64,000 bases of DNA from Streptomyces sp. SN-593. Its GTDB lineage: Bacteria > Actinomycetota > Actinomycetes > Streptomycetales > Streptomycetaceae. Within the stretch, counting starts at the first letter, position 1. Each line of letters opens with the position of its first letter. This document shows positions 42,475 through 50,760 of this stretch, piece by piece. The DNA is taken from positions 3,633,001 through 3,697,000 of the forward strand of contig NZ_AP018365.1 of assembly GCF_016756395.1 (NCBI RefSeq). Reading direction: 5' to 3'. Both the position numbers and the translations under genes were made by a program. Below the pieces are notes generated by a model, which worked only from the letters and a program-made list of their open reading frames with translations, was not told the DNA's origin and did no database searches.

Positions 42475-43440
42475 ATGAGCGACACACCGGTGACAGGCGC
42501 ACGCGCGGGCACAGCCGAGCCGCGGGCCGGGTCCGGGCCGCGGGCCGGGTCCGGGCGGCGCCGCACGCTGCGGCGGCAGGACACCCTCAGCGGCTGGCTG
42601 TTCGTGCTGCCGCAGACCCTCGGGTTCCTCGCCTTCGTCCTCTACCCGCTGATCGCGGTCGTCTACTACAGCTTCCACCACTCCAACGTGCTCTCCGGCG
42701 TGACCACGTACGCGGGCACGAAGAACTACACGCAGTTGATCCACGATCCGGCGACGCCCGCGGTGGCGCGGGCGACGGTGCTGTTCTGCCTCGGACTCGT
42801 GGTGATCAACATCTGTCTGGCGCTGCTGCTGGCCGTGCTGCTGAACCAGCGGCTGCGCGGCACCACGCTGTTCCGGACGCTCTTCTTCTCGCCCGTCGTG
42901 GTCTCGCTGGTGGCGTGGACCATCACCTGGAACTTCCTGTTGCAGAACAACGGCGGCATCAACTCACTGCTGCACGTGGTCGGCGTGCACGGCCCCAACT
43001 GGCTGCGCGGCGACGACTCGGCGCTGGTGTCGGTGGTGGTCGTGCAGGTCTTCAAGAACGTCGGGCTCAACATGGTGCTGTTCCTCGCGGCGCTCCAGGG
43101 CGTCCCGCGCTCGCTGCTGGAGGCCGCCGAGATCGACGGCGCGGGGGCGTGGCGCCGGTTCCGCTCGGTGGTGCTGCCGATGATCAGCCCCACCACGCTG
43201 CTGACCACGATCGTGACGGTCAGCGGCTCCCTCCAGGTGTTCGCGCAGATCCAGATCCTCACCGGGGGCGGCCCGGACAACCACACCAACGTCCTCGTGT
43301 ACTTCTTCTACCAGCAGGCCTTCGACAACCACGACTTCGGATACGGCAGCGCCGTCGCCGTCGTCCTGTTCGCGATCATCCTGGTGCTCACCGCGATCCA
43401 GTGGCGCCTGCGCAGGAAGTGGGTGTTCCATGAGTCTTGA
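42475..43440 (+). CDS. Sugar ABC transporter permease, first
   Basis: This is a six-helix permease of the MalF/UgpA group (LSGWLFVLPQTLGFLAFVLYPL), with the cytoplasmic EAA loop LLEAAEIDGAGAWRRFRSVVLPMISPT (near residues 220-245) that docks the ATPase. The ATG at 42475, 5 bp after the preceding stop, is taken as the start; about 35 polar residues come before the first helix. It overlaps the second permease gene by 11 bp. Confidence 0.93.
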   Translation: MSDTPVTGARAGTAEPRAGSGPRAGSGRRRTLRRQDTLSGWLFVLPQTLGFLAFVLYPLIAVVYYSFHHSNVLSGVTTYAGTKNYTQLIHDPATPAVARATVLFCLGLVVINICLALLLAVLLNQRLRGTTLFRTLFFSPVVVSLVAWTITWNFLLQNNGGINSLLHVVGVHGPNWLRGDDSALVSVVVVQVFKNVGLNMVLFLAALQGVPRSLLEAAEIDGAGAWRRFRSVVLPMISPTTLLTTIVTVSGSLQVFAQIQILTGGGPDNHTNVLVYFFYQQAFDNHDFGYGSAVAVVLFAIILVLTAIQWRLRRKWVFHES

Positions 43441-44338
43441 GACAGCCGCCCGCCGACCGGTCGCGCCGCGGGACGCGGCCGCGGCACCGCGGCCACCGGC
43501 CCGGCGCGGCGGCCGGTGGCGGAAGCCGCTGCTGTACGCGCTGATGGTGCTGCTGGCGATCCCCTTCGTGTTCCCGACGTGGTGGATGATCACCTCCTCG
43601 CTGCTGCCGGAGAACGAGGTGCTCGGCTATCCGCCGAAGCTGCTTCCGCTGCACCCGCAGTGGTCCAACTACCGGACGGCGTTCGCGCACTACCCGCTGG
43701 CCCACCAGTACCTGAACAGCCTCTACATCGCGGTGCTCGTCACGGCGGGCACGATGGTGGTCGCGTCGCTGTCGGGGTACGCCTTCGCCCGCATCCCGTT
43801 CCGCGGCAACAAGGTGCTCTTCCCGCTGATCCTCAGCGGCCTGCTGATCCCGACCGAGGTCACCATCATCCCGCTGTTCAAGATGGTCGACCGGCTGGGG
43901 CTGACCAACACCCACTGGCCGCTGATCGTCATCCCGGTCCTGGGGGCGCCGAGCGTGCTCGGCACCTTCGTGATGCGGCAGTTCTTCCTGGCCGTCCCCG
44001 ACGAGCTGGAGGACGCCGGCCGGATGGACGGCCTGAACCGGTTCGGTCTGTACTTCCGGGTGGCGCTGCCGCTCGCCCGGCCGGCACTGGCGTCGGTGGC
44101 GATCTTCACCTTCCTCAACAGCTGGAACATGTACCTGGAGCCGCTGGTCTACGAGACCGACAAGCGCAACTACACGCTGCCGGTGGCGCTCACCCAGTAC
44201 ACCGACGCGTACGGGACCCACCTGTGGAACGTCCAGCTCGCGGCCTCCGTGACCACGGTCGTGCCGGTACTGGCCGTCTTCGTCGCCGCCCAGCGGCACT
44301 TCGTCGAGGGCCTCGCCCAGACCGGTCTGAAGGGCTGA
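43430..44338 (+). CDS. Sugar ABC transporter permease, second
   Basis: This is a MalG/UgpE-like permease with six helices and the EAA loop PDELEDAGRMDGLNRFGLYFRVALPL (near residues 185-210). The polar N-terminus (residues 1-30) is followed by the first helix LLYALMVLLAIPFVFPTWW. It is translationally coupled to the first permease by an 11-bp overlap. It is the last gene of the operon; 257 bp of G+C-rich spacer follow. Confidence 0.93.
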   Translation: MSLETAARRPVAPRDAAAAPRPPARRGGRWRKPLLYALMVLLAIPFVFPTWWMITSSLLPENEVLGYPPKLLPLHPQWSNYRTAFAHYPLAHQYLNSLYIAVLVTAGTMVVASLSGYAFARIPFRGNKVLFPLILSGLLIPTEVTIIPLFKMVDRLGLTNTHWPLIVIPVLGAPSVLGTFVMRQFFLAVPDELEDAGRMDGLNRFGLYFRVALPLARPALASVAIFTFLNSWNMYLEPLVYETDKRNYTLPVALTQYTDAYGTHLWNVQLAASVTTVVPVLAVFVAAQRHFVEGLAQTGLKG

Positions 44339-44470
44339 CCGGCGACGGCACCGCCGCGCCGACCGGTGGCCGGAGCAACTCGGCCGCCGCGCGGCCCTGT
44401 TGCGCGCGCGGGGTCCGCGGCGCCGGCCGGGCGGGCCCCGCGCGGCGGAACGGCCGACCCGCCGCACCCC

Positions 44471-44517
44471 TTGACGCTGCCGATCCGCAGTGGAATGGTG
44501 CGGGCGACAACGTTGTC
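44471..44517 (+). promoter_or_regulatory. Promoter and LacI-type operator of the GH130-like gene
   Basis: TTGACG (44471-44476) is followed after 17 nt by AATGGT (weak -10). GACAACGTTGTC at 44506-44517 is a perfect 12-bp palindrome, the form bound by many actinobacterial LacI regulators, and would cover the start of transcription. It is clearly different from the TAATACGWATTA sites, so another regulator is expected. Confidence 0.6.
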
Positions 44518-44595
44518 AGATGGTGGCCCGCCGCCGCGAAGCGTGCTGTGAAGACCCGTTCGAGGCTTTTCGCGTCGAGTTGAGAGGTTGGGACG

Positions 44596-47361
44596 ATGGT
44601 CGGTATTCGCCAGTTCGCCGCGCACCTTCGGGGGAGGCCGGACGCGCCCGCGGCGCGGCGGGCCCGGCGGGGGCGCGCGGTGGCGCGGCTGCTCGCGTCG
44701 GGCGCGCTCGCCCTGTCGCTCGGGGCCGCGCTCGGCGCGGCGCCCACCGCGACGGCGTCGGCGGCGGGCGCCGCCCCGCCGCCCGGGCACGCGGCCGACG
44801 CGGCCGCGCCCCCCGCCAGCGCGGCGGAGGACGCGAGCTACACCGCGGCGAACATCCCCGACTGGGCCATCGGCCCGTTCACCCGCAGCGCGCACAACCC
44901 CCTGATGACGCCGAGCGGCAGCGGCTACGAGGCCGCCGACCTGTACAACCCGGGCGTGATCGACCGCGGCGGCCGGTACCGGATGCTCTACCGCGCGCAG
45001 GGCACCGACGGCGGCCCGTCGCAGATCGGCTACGCCTCCGGCACCGACGGCGTGCACTTCACCGAGGACACCGCGCAGAACCCGGTGATCGACTTCGGCC
45101 TGGCCGGGCAGCAGGACAAGTGCGGGCTGGAGGACCCGCGCCTGTTCGAACTCCACGGCACCTACTACTCCTTCTTCACCGCCGTGCACCCCAAGGCGGA
45201 CGGCAGTTGCTACGGCTCGTACGACATCGCCGAGTCCACCTCGACCGACGGGGTCCACTGGAGCACCCCGTGGACGGTGGAGCCCGCCGGCGGGAACAAC
45301 AAGGACGCGGCGGTGGTCACCGACTCCGACGGGACGCCGCGGAAGGTGAACGGCGAGTACGTCATGTACTTCGGCCAGGGCGACACCGGCACGGACATCG
45401 CCTACTCCTCGGACCTGCGCACCTGGCACGCCGAGGGCAGCACCACCCCGCGCACGGCCGACCCGCTCGACGTCCACTACCCCAAGGGCTGGCAGCCGTA
45501 CGAGGTCTCCGTGGCGGTCACCGACTACCGAACCGTGGTGGGCCGGCCCGCCCACCAGGACATCGTGGTGTTCACCGCCGGGACGCTGATGGCCAACGGC
45601 CGCTGGTTCTACGCGATCAGCGAGGAGGAGTTCTCCGGCCAGGACCCGACGGTGATGCTCCACCAGCTCAGCGACGCGGTGCTCACCCCGACCCCGGACG
45701 TGCCGTACGAGTGGAACGGCCAGACCCCGAAGACCGCGTGGACGAACAGCGTCTTCTTCCACGACGGAAAGTGGATGATGTACTACGGCGGCGGTGACAC
45801 CGTCACCGCGCTCGCCACCGCGGGGCTGCGCCGGCCGCAGCCGGCGCCCTCGGCCGGGACCCTGTTCAGCACCGGCTTCGAACACGGGCAGCCCGCGCCG
45901 GACTGGGTCGACGGCGTCGACACCTCCGCCGCCGGCGGCGGGATCGCCGGCGTCACCGCGTACCCCGGCGCCTCCGGCCCGGAGGCCAGCGCGCGCCAGG
46001 TGGTCGACCACGACGGCACCAACGCGCTGATGTACTCCGGCCAGGCCACCGGCGCGGCCGACGACCACGCCTCCATGCGGCTGTTCGACCTGGCGGACCG
46101 GCCGGTGCGCACCGGCCGGGACACCACGCTCAGCTACTGGATCTACCCGCAGGCCGCCGGCTCCGCCGCGCCCGGCGTCAGCGGCGACAACAGCACCTGC
46201 GTGGCGCCCGACCTCGTCTTCTCCGACGGCAGCACGCTGCACGGCCTGCGCGGGTCGCCGCTCACCCCGGCGTCGCAGTGCGGCACGCTGAAGGCCGACC
46301 AGTGGAACCGGGTCAGCGTGGACATCGGGAAGGCCGCCGCGGGCAGGAAGATCGTCCGCATCGACCTGGGCTACGACCAACCGGCGAGCAGCGGCGGTTA
46401 CCGCGGCTACGTCGACGACATCGCGCTCACCGACGCCCCGGCCCGGCCCGCGACGATCACCGGCGTCGCACCCGCGCAGGCCGCGCCCGGCCAGCGGGTC
46501 ACCGTCACCGGCAAGGGCTTCGGCTCCTCCCCGCAGGGCCGGCACCTGCTGCTGTCCGACGCCGGCGTGCACTGGGGCGGCGCGGGCGACCTCGGCACCC
46601 TCACGATCGACCACTGGTCGGACACCTCCGTCACCTTCACGGTGCCGAAGCCGAGCGGCCCGGCGGTCTCGACGTCCTCGGGGCCGGGGAACATCTGGCG
46701 GGTCGAACCCGGCAGCGTGGCGAGCGTCGCGGTGGTGACCGGGCCGGGCGGCGGGACGTCCGGCACCGGGCAGTTCACCGTCGCGGCCACGGACGCGCTG
46801 TCGGACTACTACAACGACGTGGGTATCTCCCCGGACACCAACCGCGGGTGCGGCGCGCTCGACAACGGCACCGACACCTACTCGGCGGACGCGCTCGGGA
46901 CGGCCGCACCGCACCCGCTCACCCCGGGCGCCCGGGTGGACGTCGACGGACTGGCCTTCACCTGGCCGCAGGCGCAGCCGTGCAACGACGACAACGTGCG
47001 GGCGCTCGGCCAGACCGTCCTGATGCCGCACCGCTCCGGCGCCACCCGGATCGGCTTCCTCGGCGCGGCCACGGACGGCGCCCACTCCGGCACCGTGACC
47101 GTCCACTACACCGACGGCAGCAGCGGCACCGCGACGCTGGCGCAGTCGGACTGGGGCAACGCGCCGGGCACCGGGAACACCGAGGTCGCCGCGATGACCT
47201 ACCGCAACCAGGCGCTCGGGGCCCAGGAGCACGCCTTCCACGTCGACGAGCAGAGCATCCCCGTCGACCCGGACCGGGTCGTCGCGTCGATCACCCTGCC
47301 CACCGACAAGGACCTCCACGTCTTCGCCACCGCGCTGGACGGCACACCCGCCGCCGGGTGA
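44596..47361 (+). CDS. Secreted GH130-like glycoside enzyme with TIG and C-terminal jelly-roll domains
   Basis: A long Sec signal (residues 1-55) is followed by a five-bladed propeller with GH130/GH43-like features: FTRSAHNPLMTPSGSG, LYNPGVIDRGGRYRMLYRAQG, and the diagnostic CGLEDPRLFELHGTYY. GH130 enzymes act on beta-mannosides as phosphorylases or hydrolases; the secreted form here suggests a hydrolase. A second sandwich domain (GTLFSTGFEHGQPAPDW ... GYRGYVDDIALTD), a TIG/IPT fold (TITGVAPAQAAPGQRVTVTGKGFG) and a C-terminal domain (DYYNDVGISPDTNRGCGALD ... NGTDTYSADAL) follow, 921 residues in all. ATG at 44596 is preceded by GAGAGG. It has its own promoter and operator. Confidence 0.75.
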   Translation: MVGIRQFAAHLRGRPDAPAARRARRGRAVARLLASGALALSLGAALGAAPTATASAAGAAPPPGHAADAAAPPASAAEDASYTAANIPDWAIGPFTRSAHNPLMTPSGSGYEAADLYNPGVIDRGGRYRMLYRAQGTDGGPSQIGYASGTDGVHFTEDTAQNPVIDFGLAGQQDKCGLEDPRLFELHGTYYSFFTAVHPKADGSCYGSYDIAESTSTDGVHWSTPWTVEPAGGNNKDAAVVTDSDGTPRKVNGEYVMYFGQGDTGTDIAYSSDLRTWHAEGSTTPRTADPLDVHYPKGWQPYEVSVAVTDYRTVVGRPAHQDIVVFTAGTLMANGRWFYAISEEEFSGQDPTVMLHQLSDAVLTPTPDVPYEWNGQTPKTAWTNSVFFHDGKWMMYYGGGDTVTALATAGLRRPQPAPSAGTLFSTGFEHGQPAPDWVDGVDTSAAGGGIAGVTAYPGASGPEASARQVVDHDGTNALMYSGQATGAADDHASMRLFDLADRPVRTGRDTTLSYWIYPQAAGSAAPGVSGDNSTCVAPDLVFSDGSTLHGLRGSPLTPASQCGTLKADQWNRVSVDIGKAAAGRKIVRIDLGYDQPASSGGYRGYVDDIALTDAPARPATITGVAPAQAAPGQRVTVTGKGFGSSPQGRHLLLSDAGVHWGGAGDLGTLTIDHWSDTSVTFTVPKPSGPAVSTSSGPGNIWRVEPGSVASVAVVTGPGGGTSGTGQFTVAATDALSDYYNDVGISPDTNRGCGALDNGTDTYSADALGTAAPHPLTPGARVDVDGLAFTWPQAQPCNDDNVRALGQTVLMPHRSGATRIGFLGAATDGAHSGTVTVHYTDGSSGTATLAQSDWGNAPGTGNTEVAAMTYRNQALGAQEHAFHVDEQSIPVDPDRVVASITLPTDKDLHVFATALDGTPAAG

Positions 47362-47474
47362 CCCGGCGCGGGGGAGCGCCGCCCGGCGCTCCCCCGCGCC
47401 TCCCCCGCCGTCCCGGCATACCCCCGCCCTCCCGGCCTGCCCCGCACCGCGTCCTCCCCCGGCCTGTTCGTCCG

Positions 47475-47521
47475 ACCAGATCCACGGCCCGACCAGATCC
47501 ACCCCGTCCCACCAGATCCAC
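47475..47521. repeat. Three direct repeats of an 11-bp word before the discoidin gene
   Basis: ACCAGATCCAC occurs at 47475-47485, 47492-47502 and 47511-47521, 17 and 19 bp apart. The last copy ends 14 bp before the start codon, in the leader of the next gene. Confidence 0.85.
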
Positions 47522-47535
47522 GAGAGGCGTCGCAC

Positions 47536-50500
47536 GTGTCCCCAGTACCTCCTCCGCCCGTCGATCGGCGCCGGTTCGTCCAGTTGCTCGGCGCCTCGGC
47601 CGCCCTGGCCGCCCTTCCCACCGTGCTCGCCGAGGGCACCGCGTCCGCCGAGGGCACCGCGTCCGCCGAGGGCTCCTCCTCCACCGCCGGGCACGCCGGC
47701 GGCGCGGCGGCCCCCGACCCGGTGGCCGACACCTACTACCGGGTCCTGCTCGACCACACCCGCTGGTCGGAGACCCAGTGGGACGCGGCCAAGGGCTACT
47801 ACACCGCCACCGACTTCGGCTTCGCCGTCGTCCTCGGCAACGCGGTCCTGCTCACCCACGGCAGCTACGACGCCGACAAGGCCGGCATCGACGCGGCCAC
47901 GCTGAAGGACCGGACCGTCGCCTCGATCGCGCACTTCGCCGCCTCCAACCGCAACAACGGCGGCACCGAGTGGGGCAGGACGCTCTTCTTCGACACCACC
48001 TTCCAGTTGTACTTCGCGCTCGCCGCCCGACTGCTGTGGAACGACCTCGACACCGCCACGCGGGGACTCGTCGACTCGCTGATCCGCGACCAGGCCGCGT
48101 ACACCACCTCGCTCGGCACCGGCGACGACCCGCTGTCCTCCCCCTGGACCCCCAACGGGCTGAAGGGCGGCTGGCAGGGCGACACCAAGGTCGACGAGAT
48201 GGGCGTCTACGCCCAGTCGCTGGTGCCCGCGCTGGTCTGGGCGCAGGACGACCCGCGGTACCCGGACTGGCTGGCGTCCTACCGGGCCTGGTCGCGGAAC
48301 GAGACGGGCCTGCCGGCGGCGGACCTGGCCAACCCGGCGACGGTGGACGGGACCGCGGTCAGCGCCAACACCGGGCACAACCTGTGGGACACCTTCCTCG
48401 TGGAGAACCACGGCTCCTTCGAGCCGCACTACCAGGAGGAGGTGTGGCGCACCTCCGCCCGCACCGCGATCCACTACCTGACCGCGGGACACGCGCTGCC
48501 GCAGGTGGTCACCGACCAGCCCAACACCGGCCCGCTGTGGCGCAGCATCCTCAACGTGATGAGCGACGCGGGCGAGCCGTTCATGCCGATGATCAACGAC
48601 CGGGAGCACCTGTACGGGCGGGACGTCATCCCGCTGGCGTTCCAGGCCCAGGTGATCGGCGACCGCGCCGCCGCCCGGGCCGAACAGGCCATGGCCGAAC
48701 GGCTGGAGGCGTACCAGGCGTACCCGCCGCAGTACCGGCTGGCGAAGTTCTCCGGCGAGCCGAAGTACGAGCCGGAGGCCCGCGCCGAGGTCGCCATCAG
48801 CTACCTGCTCCACCTGTGGGCGGCGCGCTCGGGACGGACCGTGCGGGCGCTGTCGGAGGCGGAGTTCTTCCGGCAGGCGTCCGGTGTCATGGACTTCGGC
48901 GCCGGCCCGGGGCTGGTCTCGCACCAGTCGTCCGGCGCCTGGGCGGGGGCGGTGAGCAAGGCCGGGTTCGTGAAGTTCCCCTGGCAGCCGGCCCACGACG
49001 ACTGGCTGTTCAAGCTCAGCGCCGCCACCGCGGTGTTCCTGCCGGCGGTCACCGGGACCGTCGCCGGCCGCCGGGTGCGGGTCTACCAGGCCGTGCGCGA
49101 CGGCTTCGACGGCAGCGCGACCGTGCTGGACCTCGGGTCCGCCGGCCGCGCCGGCCTCACCACCCTGCCGTCCGGCGCGGTCGTCTACGCCACCACCGGG
49201 ACCGGCGCGGGCGAGGGCCACCTGGAGGTCTACAACCTCACCATGCCGGGCATGCCCGGCCTCACCGGCTCGCGCACCTACCGGTACGCCGAGGGCAGCC
49301 ACACCGTGGCGGCCGCCGACGGCGACGGCGGGACCGCCGGCGGCCGGGTGGACCAACTGGCCTTCCCCCGCACCGAGGTCCGCTACCTGCGCATGCAGGG
49401 CGTCCAGGGCGACCCCACCTACGGCTACTCGGTCTACGAGTTCGAGGCCCGGGACGGCGCCGGCGGCGCCGACCTCGCCCAGGGCGGCACCGCCACCGCG
49501 TCCTCCTCCGACACCGGACTGGGCGCCCCGCTGGCCGTGGACGGCAGCACCACCACCCGGTGGGCGGTCTCCCGGGCCGACCGGCTGCGGGCCGACAGCT
49601 GGCTCCAGGTGGACCTCGGTTCCGCCGAGGCGGTGGACCGGGTCACCATCCGCTGGGAGGCGGCCGCCGGACGGAAGTACCTCGTCCAGGGCTCCTCCGA
49701 CGGGCAGACCTGGACCGACCTGGCGTCCTGGCCCACCCCGGACCTGACCAGCACCGGCGGCTGGCTCGACGTGGACGGCCGGGCCGGGTTGGTGGTGCGC
49801 GGCTCGGCGCTGCCGCTGTCGGTCTACGGGGACACCGTGGTGCTCGCCGACGGCCCGTCCGCGCCGCTGCTGGTCGAGGGGCTGCCCGGCGCCTCGGCCG
49901 GCACCCTGCGCGCCCTGGCGGGGCGGCCGGTGCCGCGGCCGGCGGCCGACGGCGTGCGGGCGGCCCTGACCGAGGACCACCTCAGCCTGTTCAACCTGAC
50001 CGGCTCGGCGGTGTCCACCACGGTCGCGGTGCCGTCCGCCGGCACCGGACGGGTGCTGTTCGACGGCCGGCAGACGGTCACCTCCGACGGGACCTCGCTG
50101 GAGGTCCGGCTCGACGCCGCCTCGGCGGAGCTCCTCGCCCCGCGCCTCACCCTGGAACCGCTCTCCGGCCGCCGGCTGCCGTCCGGCCTGGTCGCCGAGG
50201 TGGTCGACGGCGCCACGGTGCGGCTGTCCGGGGCGTCCGGCCAGGTGCGGGTGACCGGCCAGGGGCGCAGCGCGGTGGCGACCGTCCGCGGCACCGCCAC
50301 CGTCCGGTTGGCCGGGGCCACCGCCTTCCCGCTGGACGACCTGGCGCTGGGCCGGACCGTCTTCCCGACCGACCCGCTGCCCGCGGGGATGTCCGACCCG
50401 CGGACGGCCGTGGACGGCGACCCGCACACCGCGTGGACGCCCGGCCCGAAGGGGCGGATGGTGGTGGACCTCGGCGCGTCGGTGGCGTTCACGCAGGTCA

Positions 50501-50703
50501 GCGCCGAGTGGACCGGCGGCCGCGTGCCCGTCGGCCGGGTGGAGGTCAGCGACGACGGCGTGAGCTACCGCGCCGCGGGCACCCTGTCCGGGTCCGGGCC
50601 GCGCCGGCAGCTCGCCGTCGGGGCCACCGCCCGCTACGTCGCCCTGGCGACGGACGCCGCCGACCACGGCGGCGCGCGCCTGGTGGCCCTCTCGGTGCGC
50701 TGA
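47536..50703 (+). CDS. Tat-exported discoidin-domain protein with unrecognised N-terminal toroid, candidate polysaccharide lyase
   Basis: A Tat signal (VDRRRFVQLLGASAALAALP) is followed by a tandem AEGTAS repeat and then about 520 residues rich in aromatic helices (RTLFFDTTFQLYFALAARLLW, TGHNLWDTFLVENHGSFEPHYQ, MPMINDREHLYGRDVIPL). They suggest an alpha/alpha-toroid of the lyase or hydrolase type; I cannot place it in a named family. Two F5/8 type C (discoidin) domains follow: LAQGGTATASSSDTGLGAPLAVDG near residue 650 and the last 110 residues (DPRTAVDGDPHTAWTPG ... YVALATDAADHGG). Between them lies a heparinase-like beta domain. GTG at 47536 has GAGAGG 8 nt upstream. Its neighbours suggest a glycan substrate. 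Confidence 0.6.
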   Translation: MSPVPPPPVDRRRFVQLLGASAALAALPTVLAEGTASAEGTASAEGSSSTAGHAGGAAAPDPVADTYYRVLLDHTRWSETQWDAAKGYYTATDFGFAVVLGNAVLLTHGSYDADKAGIDAATLKDRTVASIAHFAASNRNNGGTEWGRTLFFDTTFQLYFALAARLLWNDLDTATRGLVDSLIRDQAAYTTSLGTGDDPLSSPWTPNGLKGGWQGDTKVDEMGVYAQSLVPALVWAQDDPRYPDWLASYRAWSRNETGLPAADLANPATVDGTAVSANTGHNLWDTFLVENHGSFEPHYQEEVWRTSARTAIHYLTAGHALPQVVTDQPNTGPLWRSILNVMSDAGEPFMPMINDREHLYGRDVIPLAFQAQVIGDRAAARAEQAMAERLEAYQAYPPQYRLAKFSGEPKYEPEARAEVAISYLLHLWAARSGRTVRALSEAEFFRQASGVMDFGAGPGLVSHQSSGAWAGAVSKAGFVKFPWQPAHDDWLFKLSAATAVFLPAVTGTVAGRRVRVYQAVRDGFDGSATVLDLGSAGRAGLTTLPSGAVVYATTGTGAGEGHLEVYNLTMPGMPGLTGSRTYRYAEGSHTVAAADGDGGTAGGRVDQLAFPRTEVRYLRMQGVQGDPTYGYSVYEFEARDGAGGADLAQGGTATASSSDTGLGAPLAVDGSTTTRWAVSRADRLRADSWLQVDLGSAEAVDRVTIRWEAAAGRKYLVQGSSDGQTWTDLASWPTPDLTSTGGWLDVDGRAGLVVRGSALPLSVYGDTVVLADGPSAPLLVEGLPGASAGTLRALAGRPVPRPAADGVRAALTEDHLSLFNLTGSAVSTTVAVPSAGTGRVLFDGRQTVTSDGTSLEVRLDAASAELLAPRLTLEPLSGRRLPSGLVAEVVDGATVRLSGASGQVRVTGQGRSAVATVRGTATVRLAGATAFPLDDLALGRTVFPTDPLPAGMSDPRTAVDGDPHTAWTPGPKGRMVVDLGASVAFTQVSAEWTGGRVPVGRVEVSDDGVSYRAAGTLSGSGPRRQLAVGATARYVALATDAADHGGARLVALSVR

Positions 50704-50711
50704 CGTGCGAC

Positions 50712-50745
50712 GGGGGTGCCGCACCGGTGGCGGTGCGGCACCCCC
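50712..50745. terminator. Bidirectional terminator between convergent genes
   Basis: GGGGGTGCCGCACC (50712-50725) and GGTGCGGCACCCCC (50732-50745) form a perfect 14-bp stem with a 6-nt loop between the discoidin and phosphatase genes. Confidence 0.85.
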
Positions 50746-50760
50746 GGACGGGACGGGCCG

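Noticed and set aside
44170..50724. Open frame of 2184 codons on the minus strand
   Set aside because: It is antisense to the GH130-like and discoidin genes, has shadow composition (Gly/Arg/Val) and no domain. It results from the extreme third-position G+C.
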